In this document: piece by piece, positions 15,639 to 23,150 of the stretch
Layout of the letters: the number at the start of each line of letters is the position of its first letter
Numbering within the stretch: the stretch's first letter is position 1
The notes under the pieces: generated by a model
What the model was told of the DNA's origin: nothing
What the model saw: only the letters and a program-made list of their open reading frames with translations
Database searches by the model: none
Source: Nocardia sp. NRRL S-836
GTDB lineage: Bacteria > Actinomycetota > Actinomycetes > Mycobacteriales > Pseudonocardiaceae
Length of the DNA: 64,000 nucleotides
Assembly (NCBI RefSeq): GCF_001279525.1
Contig: NZ_LGDY01000101.1
Location: 79,039 to 143,038, forward strand
Direction of reading: 5' to 3'
Program-made: the position numbers and the translations under genes

Positions 15639-17063
15639 CTACGCGCCCGTCGTGGTCGTGGCCTTCGACGAGGCGAGGCGCAGGTGCTCGTCGCCGACCT
15701 CGCCGCCGCGCAGCAAACCGACGTCCTCCGCGTAGGACATCGACATCACCCACGGTGCGGCGGGCCCCTGCTTCGGCAGGTCCGCCAGCGACCGCCGCAC
15801 GTACCCCGCGCCGAAGTCGAGCAGTGGCCGGGTGGGCATGTCCGGGTCGGCGACCGCCCACGCGGTGTCGTTGCCGGTGGCGTCCAGGTGCGCCAGCAGC
15901 CGGCAGAAGTACTCGCACAGCAGGCCGATCTTCAGCGTCCACGACGAGTTCGTGTAACCGATGGCGAGCGCGAAATTCGGTACGCCGCTGAGCATCATGC
16001 CCCGGTAGACCACCGTGTCCGGGACGCTCACCGGGCGGCCGTCGACGGACAGCTCGATCCCGCCGGCCACCAGCAGGTTGAGTCCGGTCGCGGTCACGAT
16101 GACGTCGGCCTCGACCACCTCGCCGGACGCCGTCTCGACGCCGTCCGGGGTGAACCTCGTGGTCCGTGCGGTCACCACTGACGCCTTGCCCGCGCGGATC
16201 GCCTTGAACAGGTCACCGTTCGGCACGACGCACAGGCGCTGGTCCCACGGGTCGTACGGCGGGTTGAAGTGCTCGTCGACCGGAAAGCCCTCCGGCAGCG
16301 ACCTGCGGTTCGTCCAGCGGATCAGCTTGCGCGCGGTCTGCGGGAAACGGCGGCAGAACCGCCAGATCAGCCGTTGCTGCGCGATGTTCTTGCGCCGGGT
16401 CAACGCGTACGCGCGTTCTTCCGGCAGCAGCCGCCTGAGCAGGTTCGCCACGCCGTCCTTGCTCGGCAACGGCAGCACGTAGCTCGGGGTGCGCTGCAGC
16501 ATCGTGACGTGCGCCGCCGACTTCGCCAGCGCGGGCACCAGCGTCACCGCCGTGGCGCCGCTGCCGATCACGACCACGCGCTTGCCGGTGGTGTCGAGGT
16601 CGGCCGGCCAGTGCTGCGGGTCGTCGTAGCGGTAGTAGCCGGACGCGCAGAAGATCCAGTTCGCCGTGAGCGCGACCGTCTCCCCGGTGTCGCCGCGCAG
16701 CACCTCGACCCGCCACCGCCCGTCGGCCGACGACCAGTCGGCGCGCACGACCCGGTGGTGGAACCGGATGTGCGGTTCGAGGCCGTTCTCGGTCACGGTG
16801 CCGCGCAGGTACGCCAGGATGCGGTCGGCGCCCGCGATCGACTCCTCGTCGCGCCACGGCTTGAACTCGTAGCCGAACGTGTGCAGGTCCGAGTCCGACC
16901 GGATGCCGGGGTAGCGGAAGAGGTCCCAGGTGCCGCCGCTCGCGGCGCGGCCCTCCAGGATCGCGAAGGTCTTCCCCGGATGACGCTCCCGCAGGTAGCG
17001 GGCGGCCCCGATGCCGGAGATGCCCGCTCCGACGATCAGGACGTCGAGGTGCTCGGCGGTCAT
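15639..17063 (-). CDS. flavin-containing monooxygenase
   Basis: A 474-residue FAD/NADPH enzyme. The FAD Rossmann motif is VGAGISGIGAARYL (11-24), and the NADPH motif VIGSGATAVTLVPALA is near residue 180. Between them is IFCASGYYRYDD, in the place of the FMO fingerprint FxGxxxHxxxY/W. The His is replaced, so it is FMO/BVMO-like rather than a canonical Baeyer-Villiger enzyme. ATG 17063 is preceded by GGGAG. It is divergent from a PucR-type regulator, a likely substrate-responsive control pair. The protein resembles the EthA-like monooxygenase group. Confidence 0.87.
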   Translation of the reverse strand: MTAEHLDVLIVGAGISGIGAARYLRERHPGKTFAILEGRAASGGTWDLFRYPGIRSDSDLHTFGYEFKPWRDEESIAGADRILAYLRGTVTENGLEPHIRFHHRVVRADWSSADGRWRVEVLRGDTGETVALTANWIFCASGYYRYDDPQHWPADLDTTGKRVVVIGSGATAVTLVPALAKSAAHVTMLQRTPSYVLPLPSKDGVANLLRRLLPEERAYALTRRKNIAQQRLIWRFCRRFPQTARKLIRWTNRRSLPEGFPVDEHFNPPYDPWDQRLCVVPNGDLFKAIRAGKASVVTARTTRFTPDGVETASGEVVEADVIVTATGLNLLVAGGIELSVDGRPVSVPDTVVYRGMMLSGVPNFALAIGYTNSSWTLKIGLLCEYFCRLLAHLDATGNDTAWAVADPDMPTRPLLDFGAGYVRRSLADLPKQGPAAPWVMSMSYAEDVGLLRGGEVGDEHLRLASSKATTTTGA

Positions 17064-17159
17064 GACTGCTCCCTCGGTCGGCTGGGTCCCAGCCTGCCGA
17101 GTCCGGGACGTTCCGCAAAGGCACAATCTGCCACTCATGATGCCATCCTGTGGTGCACA
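17064..17159. promoter_or_regulatory. divergent promoter region, FMO / PucR
   Basis: This 96-bp gap contains GGCACAATCTGCC and, on the other side, TTGTGCACCACAGGATGGC on the minus strand, an imperfect paired GCACAA/TTGTGC element that could be the regulator's site. Confidence 0.4.
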
Positions 17160-18365
17160 ATGTGCGCCATGTGGCCGCTTCCCGCCCCCGCGGTGCGCGA
17201 CCTGCTGCGCAGGGGCGCGGAGATCGCGCTGAACCCGCGCGCGGAGTGGCTGCACGAGCTGCACGCGGCGGTGTTCACCGGCGACCGGATGCGGGTGCTG
17301 GCCGAGGACCCGGTGCTGTCCGAGGCGTTGCGCCGCAACACCGTGTCCAACCTGGTCCACTGGGCGGCGGCGAACGTGCAGGACCCCGGCCACCGGGTGG
17401 CGCCCAACGTCGGCCCCCAGACCCTCGGCCTCGCCCGCGACCTCGCGCGCCGCGGCCTCGACGAACGCGTGCTCGACTCCTACCGCACCGGCCAGAGCGC
17501 GGCCTGGCGGCGGTGGATGGAGATCTGCTTCGAGCTCACCTCCGACCCGGCGCTGCTGCGCGAGCTGCTCGACCACTCGTCGCTGTCGATCTCGACGTTC
17601 CTGGACGACACGATCGCCGCGCTGACCGCGCGCATCGAGGCCGAGCGCAAGGAGCTCACCGGGGGCAGCCACGCCGAACGCCGGGCCGTGGTGTCGCTGC
17701 TGCTCGAAGGCGCGCCGATCCACCGCCGCCACGCCGAGGAACGGCTGGGCTACGGGCTGACCGGCGCCCACACGGCCGCGATCGTGTGGTCCACCGCCGG
17801 TGCCGCGCTGGAGGGTGCGGCCGAGACGCTCACGCGGACCAGCGGCGCCACCCGCCGGCTGACGGTCGTCCCCGGCGCGTCGGTGCTGTGGGTGTGGCTG
17901 CCGGTGGCCGACGTGCCGCGGGAGCTGGAGACCGCTCTGCGCGAGCACCCCGGCGTGCGGGTGGCGGTGGGCCGCCCCGGCCGTGACGTGGAGGGGTTCC
18001 GCCGCAGCCACCTGGACGCGCTGGCGACGCAGCGGATGCTCACCAGGCTGACCTCACCGCGCCAGGTCGCGCGCTACCAGGACGTCCACCTCGTGGTGCT
18101 GCTCAGCGCGGATCCGGCGCAGGCCGACGAGTTCGTGGCCGACGCGCTCGGCGACCTGCGCTCCGCCGACCAGGACACGATCGACACGCTGCACACCTAC
18201 GTGGCCGAGCAGTGCAACACCTCGCGCACCGCCGAACGCCTCTACACCCACCGCAACACGGTGATCAGGCGACTGGCGCGAGCCGACGACCTGCTGCCGC
18301 GACCGCTCGCCGAGAACGTCGCGGGAGTCGCGGCCGCGCTGGAACTGCTGCGCTGGCGCGGCTGA
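17160..18365 (+). CDS. PucR-family transcriptional regulator
   Basis: A regulator of about 400 residues. The N-terminal two-thirds is a sensor with the layout of CdaR/PucR GGDEF-like proteins. The C-terminal PucR helix-turn-helix (about 345-400) reads TLHTYVAEQCNTSRTAERLY, then THRNTVIRRLARADDLL, the conserved N-x-T-x-x-A-x-x-L-x-x-H-R-N-T signature. ATG 17160 and ATG 17169 are both possible. Neither has a clear ribosome-binding site. It probably controls the divergent monooxygenase gene. Confidence 0.85.
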   Translation: MCAMWPLPAPAVRDLLRRGAEIALNPRAEWLHELHAAVFTGDRMRVLAEDPVLSEALRRNTVSNLVHWAAANVQDPGHRVAPNVGPQTLGLARDLARRGLDERVLDSYRTGQSAAWRRWMEICFELTSDPALLRELLDHSSLSISTFLDDTIAALTARIEAERKELTGGSHAERRAVVSLLLEGAPIHRRHAEERLGYGLTGAHTAAIVWSTAGAALEGAAETLTRTSGATRRLTVVPGASVLWVWLPVADVPRELETALREHPGVRVAVGRPGRDVEGFRRSHLDALATQRMLTRLTSPRQVARYQDVHLVVLLSADPAQADEFVADALGDLRSADQDTIDTLHTYVAEQCNTSRTAERLYTHRNTVIRRLARADDLLPRPLAENVAGVAAALELLRWRG

Positions 18366-18405
18366 GCCGCCGTCCACACGGGACAGACGTCGTGCGGGTC
18401 CGGGC

Positions 18406-18636
18406 TCAGCGGTTCGACGACGGGAACCGGCCACCGGGACTGCCGAGCGCGACCAGGTCCGTGTACTGGTCCTGCCACGACCGCTCGGTCGCGAGCAGGT
18501 CCGCGAGCCGCTGCACCCAGGTGTCGTCCACGGTCCGCGCGGTGCCGGTCGCCAGGTGGCGGGCTGTCTCGTCGCGCGCCTTGAGCCACTCGGACAGCGT
18601 GGTTTCCAGCGTGGGGCCACCTTGTTGCTCCGACAT
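18406..18636 (-). CDS. small hypothetical protein, 76 residues
   Basis: Coding-like composition throughout. It is rich in helix-forming residues (TLSEWLKARDETARHLATG, then VQRLADLLATERSWQDQYTD), suggesting a small helical protein, and has a disordered GSPGGRFPSSNR end. ATG 18636 has no ribosome-binding site, but TAATGT lies 8 nt upstream on its strand, consistent with a leaderless mRNA. It converges with the PucR gene. Family not recognised. Confidence 0.6.
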   Translation of the reverse strand: MSEQQGGPTLETTLSEWLKARDETARHLATGTARTVDDTWVQRLADLLATERSWQDQYTDLVALGSPGGRFPSSNR

Positions 18637-18858
18637 GGATCAGGACATTACGCGTTCCACCCGCACATGTCCGGTGTCGTTGGGCTAGTCTGGGAGGTGT
18701 TGGGGTTCCAGCCACGGCCATCCGGCCGACGCGGTCCCCGATCCCGTCCGGTCCGGTGGTTCTCCGGCCGGAGACAGGAGTCCCGGCTTGTCGCCGGAAA
18801 GTCAGTCTTCGCCTGCCCGTCCGCCAGCGGTGTGCTCGTCCGATGAGCCGAGGCTCTC
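18637..18858. promoter_or_regulatory. 222-bp leader region before the csp operon
   Basis: It contains a TAGTCT element (18686-18691) and a perfect 14-bp palindrome TCTCCGGCCGGAGA (18761-18774), followed by CAGGAG. No gene is convincing. The palindrome could form an RNA hairpin in the leader of the downstream csp transcript. Confidence 0.4.
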
Positions 18859-19131
18859 GTGAGGCCGCAGAAGTCCCACGCCGCCGTCGACTTCGCCGAG
18901 GCGCGACTGTCCGCGGAGCGAGCGGGCGTCCTCAACCAACGCCAGGCCGCCAAGCGGGTCGCTGAGCACTCCCTCGACGTGGGCGACTGCCGTGAGCTGC
19001 TGCTCATGCTCGGACTGGCGGATCTGCCGCCGGTGTCGCGCGACGTGCTGACGCGCAGCGACCAGCACACCACCCCGACTTTCCCGGAGGCGTTCGACGT
19101 GTTCCGGCCTGCAGGAGGAGCGCGCGGATGA
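18859..19131 (+). CDS. small hypothetical protein coupled to cold-shock gene
   Basis: A 90-residue frame starting with GTG and ending in TGA that overlaps the ATG of the cold-shock gene (ATGA). Its composition is coding-like: AAVDFAEARLSAERAGVLNQ, then RRAAKRV-like helix, then CRELLLMLGLADLPPVS. The helical, soluble pattern and the coupling suggest a real gene co-translated with the Csp protein. Family not recognised. The sequence just before its start repeats the first 11 bases of the csp gene (ATGAGCCGAGG at 18843 and 19128). Confidence 0.55.
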   Translation: MRPQKSHAAVDFAEARLSAERAGVLNQRQAAKRVAEHSLDVGDCRELLLMLGLADLPPVSRDVLTRSDQHTTPTFPEAFDVFRPAGGARG

Positions 19132-19331
19132 GCCGAGGTACCGTGAAGTGGTTCAGTGGCAGCAAGGGTTTCGGCTTCATCGCGCCCGAGGGCGGCGGGG
19201 CTGACCTGTTCATGCACCACTCCGACGTGCAGGGCTACGACTTCGGGGGCATCCCGGACGACCAGGCCGTGGAGTTCGAGCTCGGTGAGGGCCGGAAGGG
19301 ACCGCAAGCGGTCTCCGTGCGGATGCTCTGA
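19128..19331 (+). CDS. cold-shock domain protein (CspA family)
   Basis: A 67-residue OB-fold protein: GTVKWFSGSKGFGFIAPEG contains RNP1 (KGFGFI), and DLFMHHSDV is RNP2 (usual VFVHFS). It binds single-stranded RNA and DNA and acts as an RNA chaperone. The second half is shorter and more divergent than in Streptomyces SC7.0-type proteins. It is probably expressed with the preceding small gene, and a GC-rich hairpin follows it. Confidence 0.93.
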   Translation: MSRGTVKWFSGSKGFGFIAPEGGGADLFMHHSDVQGYDFGGIPDDQAVEFELGEGRKGPQAVSVRML

Positions 19332-19344
19332 CCGGACTGCGCGC

Positions 19345-19373
19345 ACCGGCCGGTCCGGCGTTGACCGGCCGGT
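19345..19373 (+). terminator. hairpin after the cold-shock gene
   Basis: Arms ACCGGCCGGTC (19345-19355) and GACCGGCCGGT (19363-19373), 7-nt loop, 13 nt after the stop codon. Confidence 0.65.
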
Positions 19374-19483
19374 CCCGCACCGGTCGAAGTGGACGGTTTC
19401 CCCGGTGCCCGAGGCGGGAAGACCAGGGCACCACACCGTCTGCGGTGAGCACGCGCGGGAACTTGAGAGAAAGCCGGAAACAC

Positions 19484-19666
19484 ATGAACAAGCAGTTGGG
19501 TTCGACGCGTGACGGGCAGGCCGGCGCACAGTCGTCGAGCGCAGCGCCCTCGCTCTTCAGCCACCCGGACGTGCACCACGCCAGCACCCCGTCCGGGGTG
19601 CCGCAGCAGGGCTCGTACACAAATCTGTTCCGTGAACCCGCCGACGGATCCCCGGACGTGAACTGA
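19484..19666 (+). CDS. short hypothetical peptide, 60 residues
   Basis: ATG 19484 opens a 60-residue frame, MNKQLGSTRDGQAGAQSSSA at the start and QQGSYTNLFREPADGSPDVN at the end. It has no Cys, is polar, low in hydrophobics and likely disordered. It sits after the csp terminator with its own leader and ends 18 nt before the convergent amidohydrolase gene. Composition is coding-like. A precursor-peptide role is conceivable, but no modifying enzyme is adjacent. Family not recognised. Confidence 0.45.
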   Translation: MNKQLGSTRDGQAGAQSSSAAPSLFSHPDVHHASTPSGVPQQGSYTNLFREPADGSPDVN

Positions 19667-19684
19667 CCACGTCCCCCGATCGCG

Positions 19685-20713
19685 TCACCGCGGCACTGCG
19701 ACCCCGCGTTTCCACACGCGGACGACGTCGCGGGTCGCGGTGATGTCCGTCGACGGGTCCCTGGCGAGCAGCACGAGGTCCGCGCGCCTGCCCGCCGCGA
19801 TGATCCCGCGGTCGTCCAGCCCGAACACCGCCGCGGCCCGCGTGGTCGCCGCCGAGAGCGCGTCGGCCGGGCTGAGCCCGGCGGCCACCAGCAGCGCCAG
19901 CTCCTCGTGAACGGCGCCGCCGTGCGCGACGCGGGCGGGCGAGGTGTGGTCGGAGTTGGCGTCCGTGCCCAGGACGATCGTCGCACCCGCGTCGTGCAAC
20001 GCCGCGGTCGAGGCGAGCGCCTGGCCGAAGTGCAGCGACCTCGGCCGGAACGGCATGCGGAGGCCGTCCAGGATCGTGCGCATCATCACCAGCGTGGGTG
20101 ACACGGCCGTGCCCGCGGCGGCGACCCGCCCGGCCAGTTCGGGCGTGAGCGTGGTGCTGATCGGTGCGTGCGTGATGACGTCGGCGCCCGCGTCGAGCGC
20201 GGTGGTGTAGGCCCGCGGTGACGCGGCGTGGACGACGACCTTCTTCCCGGCCCGGTGTGCTTCGGCCACGATGGCGGTGACGGTGTCCCGGTCGAGCGGT
20301 CTCGGCTGGAACGGCAGAAGCTTCTCCTCCACCACGACCTTGAGGTGGTCGGGGTCCTGGCGCAACCGCTCGGCCACCCACCGCGCGGCGTCGAAGGGAC
20401 CGCGCACCGCCGTGGAGGCCGGGTACCCCATCTTGCGCACGGCGGTGCCACGCACGGCGCACGCCGGGTGGGAGACGCCGCGGACGTCGGCCCGGTCGTC
20501 GGACTCGTTGTCCCGCAACGCCCGCAGGTCGTCCCAGCGGGTGGTGCCCATGTCGAGCATCGTCGTCACGCCCCACCGCAGCCCGGCGGCGAGCTCGTCG
20601 GCGTGTCCGATGTGCACGTGGGTGTCGATAAGGCCGGGCAGCAGGTAGCCGCCCCGCCCGTCGACGACCTCGCCGCCGGTGCCATCGGTGATCACGCCGT
20701 TCTCGACACCCAC
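19685..20713 (-). CDS. amidohydrolase-family enzyme (true N-terminus probably upstream)
   Basis: The metal-dependent hydrolase has PGLIDTHVHIGHADEL (metal ligands HxH), KVVVHAASPRAY (His ligand), VITHAPIS (His ligand) and IVLGTDANSDH (catalytic Asp), followed by the usual C-terminal strand AGRRADLVLLARDP. It resembles imidazolonepropionase/prolidase-like amidohydrolases. The first canonical start in frame is GTG 20713, but protein-like sequence (ISRFTITDVHPFTAEGTFGP) continues upstream to 20782 without ATG, GTG or TTG. GGAGG lies 6 nt before an ATC codon there. It is downstream of the marR gene, essentially overlapping its stop. Confidence 0.85.
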   Translation of the reverse strand: MGVENGVITDGTGGEVVDGRGGYLLPGLIDTHVHIGHADELAAGLRWGVTTMLDMGTTRWDDLRALRDNESDDRADVRGVSHPACAVRGTAVRKMGYPASTAVRGPFDAARWVAERLRQDPDHLKVVVEEKLLPFQPRPLDRDTVTAIVAEAHRAGKKVVVHAASPRAYTTALDAGADVITHAPISTTLTPELAGRVAAAGTAVSPTLVMMRTILDGLRMPFRPRSLHFGQALASTAALHDAGATIVLGTDANSDHTSPARVAHGGAVHEELALLVAAGLSPADALSAATTRAAAVFGLDDRGIIAAGRRADLVLLARDPSTDITATRDVVRVWKRGVAVPR

Positions 20714-20783
20714 GGACGTGAGCGGGCCGAAGGTGCCTTCCGCGGTGAACGGGTGGACGTCGGTGATCGTGAACCGGGAGATG

Positions 20784-21296
20784 TCACACCTCCGTCGCGG
20801 CGGTGGTGCGCCGGTCGAGCGTGCCGAGCACCGCCGCGAGCGCCGCCACGGCAGCGTGGACGTCCGCCGGATCGGCCCCGCCCACCAGCTCGTGCTGGGC
20901 GGCGACGACCTCGCGGACCACCCGCTCGGCCGTCACCGCACCCTCGGGCGTCAGCACGATCCGCCTGCCGCGCCCGTCCGTCGCGTCCGAGGTCAGCGCG
21001 GTGAGACCACGGCGTTCCAGCGACCGCAGCACGTTGCTCAGCCCGCCGGTCGTGAGCAGCAGCCGGGACGACAGCTCCAAGGGCCGCAGGTGGGGCTCAC
21101 CCGCCGTCAGCAGCGTGCCGAGCACGTCGTACTCGGCACGGCTCAGACCGAACCGCGCCAGCACGGCGACGGTGACGCGGTCGGTGAGCGCGTGCATCCG
21201 TGCGACGCGTTTCGTCAGCTCGATCGTCTGCGCCGGCAGCTCCGGCGCGTGCCGTGCCCACCACGCCACCACCCCGCCCACCAGGTCCGTCTCCAC
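20784..21296 (-). CDS. MarR-family transcriptional regulator
   Basis: 170 residues with the MarR winged helix: RFGLSRAEYDVLGTLLTAGE, LRPLELSSRLLLTTGGLSNV, then LRSLERRGLTALTSDATDGR with the wing RGRRIVLTPEG. GTG start with GGAGGGCGC upstream. It is in one operon with the amidohydrolase. A double AGGTACCT inverted repeat 17 nt upstream of the start is the probable autoregulatory operator. Confidence 0.9.
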   Translation of the reverse strand: METDLVGGVVAWWARHAPELPAQTIELTKRVARMHALTDRVTVAVLARFGLSRAEYDVLGTLLTAGEPHLRPLELSSRLLLTTGGLSNVLRSLERRGLTALTSDATDGRGRRIVLTPEGAVTAERVVREVVAAQHELVGGADPADVHAAVAALAAVLGTLDRRTTAATEV

Positions 21297-21312
21297 GCGC
21301 CCTCCGCCTCCG

Positions 21313-21352
21313 CCAGGTACCTTTCAACACAGCTTTAGCGAAAGGTACCTGG
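21313..21352. promoter_or_regulatory. 13-bp perfect inverted repeat, candidate MarR operator
   Basis: CCAGGTACCTTTC (21313-21325) and GAAAGGTACCTGG (21340-21352) are exact complements. Each arm contains the palindrome AGGTACCT, centres 28 bp apart. It sits immediately upstream of marR and 1 nt from the SDR stop, so it may also act as terminator for the SDR gene. Confidence 0.65.
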
Positions 21353-21353
21353 G

Positions 21354-22142
21354 TCAGGCGCTCTTCATCGCGCCACCGTGGACGCTCCAGTTCGACCCGA
21401 TGGCGCTCGGCATGGTGGGCGACGCGAGTAGGACCACCGCGCGGGCGATCTCGCTCGGGTCGATCAGCTCGCCGGTCACCATTCCCATCTGCTCGGGCAG
21501 CGCGGCCACGAGCGCGGCGTGCTCCACGCCGAGGTTCGCCGCGATGTCGGCCGCGAACCCGTCCGCACCCACCAGCAGGTCGGTGCGCGTCCCGCCGGGC
21601 GTGACGGCGTTGATGCGGACGCCCATCCGGCCCGCCGAGTCGGCGAGGCCGCGGGTGAACGCGTTGAGCGCCGCCTTGGCCGCCGCGTAGGGCAGCGGCG
21701 CGGTGTGCGGGTCGCGGGCGCTGCTGGAGCTGATGTTCACCACCGCGCCCCGCGTCTTGGCGAGCGCGGGCAACGCGGCCCGTGTGATGCGCACGGCGGC
21801 GTCGAGGTTCAACGCGAACACCGTCGCCCAGGTGTCGTCGTCGCCGTTGAACGGGTCGTCGAGCATCCCGTCCGGACGGTCGCCGCCGCCGGCGTTGTTG
21901 ACCACGACGTCGAGCCGGTCGTCCTGGGCGAGCACGGTCTCCACGAGCCGCACCGGTCCATCCGAAGTGGACAGATCAGCCGGGACGAACACCGCCCCGG
22001 TGGCGGCGAGCTCCGGCGTGGCCCGGCGCGCGGTGGCGACGACGGACGCCCCCTCGGCGACGAACGCCCGCACGACGGCGAGCCCGATGCCCTTGCTCGC
22101 GCCGGTGACGAGCACGCGCTTGCCTTCGAGTTGCAGGTCCAT
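21354..22142 (-). CDS. short-chain dehydrogenase/reductase
   Basis: A 262-residue classical SDR: cofactor motif TGASKGIG (14-21), VVNNAGGGD, catalytic Ser in VVNISSSSARDPH and YxxxK as PYAAAKAAL. It uses NAD(P)(H); ARRATPELA after strand 2 hints at NADP. Substrate unknown. It diverges from a TetR-family gene with a 20-bp imperfect inverted repeat between them, so it is probably repressed by that regulator. Confidence 0.9.
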   Translation of the reverse strand: MDLQLEGKRVLVTGASKGIGLAVVRAFVAEGASVVATARRATPELAATGAVFVPADLSTSDGPVRLVETVLAQDDRLDVVVNNAGGGDRPDGMLDDPFNGDDDTWATVFALNLDAAVRITRAALPALAKTRGAVVNISSSSARDPHTAPLPYAAAKAALNAFTRGLADSAGRMGVRINAVTPGGTRTDLLVGADGFAADIAANLGVEHAALVAALPEQMGMVTGELIDPSEIARAVVLLASPTMPSAIGSNWSVHGGAMKSA

Positions 22143-22182
22143 GACGTGGTTCCTTCCGTGGCGGTCAACCCTCCCTTTAAGT

Positions 22183-22230
22183 GATACACAGCTGTCTCAG
22201 TTAGCGCAACAACTGCGACAGTGAAGTATC
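22183..22230. promoter_or_regulatory. imperfect inverted repeat, candidate TetR operator
   Basis: Left arm 22183-22202 (GATAC...CTGTC.CAGTT) and right arm 22211-22230 match at 15 of 20 positions in inverted orientation around an 8-nt centre, in the gap between the divergent SDR and TetR genes. Confidence 0.6.
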
Positions 22231-22258
22231 GTTTACCCAGACGACGGGTGGAGGGGAC

Positions 22259-22852
22259 ATGAGCACGTCCACGGGCGCGCGCAGGCTGAGGGCGGACGCG
22301 GAGCAGAACACCGCGCGGATCCTCGCGGCCGCCGCGGAGGTGCTGGCCGCGGACCCGGCGGCGTCGCTGGAACGCATCGGCGAGGCGGCCGGGCTGGCCC
22401 GCGCCACCGTGCACCGCCGGTTCGCCTCCCGGCAGGCGCTGCTGGAGGCGTTGACCGAGCAGCTCAACCAGCGCTACCTCAGCGCACTCGACCAGTCTCG
22501 AATGGACACCGCGCCACCGCTGGTCGTGTTCCGGCGGCTCACCGAGATCGTCTTCGAGCTCAAGGTCAGCCACCGGTTCGCCATGGAGCTGATGGGCGCG
22601 CAGGACGGGTGCCGCGGCGGGCTCAGCCCCGAGGTGGCGGCCGGGCTCGAGCAGGTCTTCGACCGGCTGCGCGAGGCGGGGGAGATCACCGCGACGGGTG
22701 CGGACTGGTGCCGTCAGGTGTACCTGGCGCTGCTGCACGAGGTGCACCAGCTGCCCGACGACGCGGCGGATCTCGTCGCGGCCGGCTCGTCGCGGCCGGA
22801 GCTGGTGGTGAGGTCCGTGGTGGGGGCGCTGGGCGGGTCTCAGCGGTCCTGA
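22259..22852 (+). CDS. TetR-family transcriptional regulator
   Basis: 197 residues. The N-terminal TetR helix-turn-helix (about 13-58) reads NTARILAAAAEVLAADPAAS, then LERIGEAAGLARATVHRRFA, then SRQALLEAL. The C-terminal ligand domain is divergent. Ribosome-binding site GGAGGGG upstream of ATG. Divergent from the SDR gene. Its stop codon overlaps the first unit of a minisatellite. Confidence 0.9.
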   Translation: MSTSTGARRLRADAEQNTARILAAAAEVLAADPAASLERIGEAAGLARATVHRRFASRQALLEALTEQLNQRYLSALDQSRMDTAPPLVVFRRLTEIVFELKVSHRFAMELMGAQDGCRGGLSPEVAAGLEQVFDRLREAGEITATGADWCRQVYLALLHEVHQLPDDAADLVAAGSSRPELVVRSVVGALGGSQRS

Positions 22853-23150
22853 GCCGGGTGGGCCGGCCGTCGGTGTTGGGCTGGGTGTGAGGCGGCGTCG
22901 GCTTGGAGCTGGGTGGGACGCCTGTTGGCGTTGGGCCGGGTGTGAGGTGGCGTCGGCCTTGAGTCGGGTGAGATGCCTGGCGGTGTTGCGCCGGGGCACG
23001 GGAGATGTCGGCCTGAGCCGGGTGGGACGCCTGTCGGTGTTGCGCTGGGTGCGGGGAAGTGTCGGCTTGGGCCCGGGTAGGGCGCCCATCGGTGTTGCGC
23101 TGTGTTCGAGGCCGCGTCGGCTTCGATCCGGGTGCGGCGCCCGTCAACGC
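22851..23150. repeat. minisatellite, five and a half tandem units of 54-55 bp
   Basis: Unit borders are 22851, 22906, 22961, 23015, 23069 and 23124 (partial). Each unit begins with a form of GAGCCGGGTGGGACGCC and contains TCGGTGTTGCGC and GTCGGCTT. The units differ by about 10-20 percent. The array fills the gap between the tetR stop and the araC stop and overlaps both 3' ends by a few bases. Confidence 0.85.

Noticed and set aside
18756..18965. A frame starting ATGAGCCGAGG at 18843 resembling the csp start
   Set aside because: After four residues it becomes Arg-rich (RRRRLRRGATVRG) and ends quickly. The GTG frame at 18859 has better coding character.
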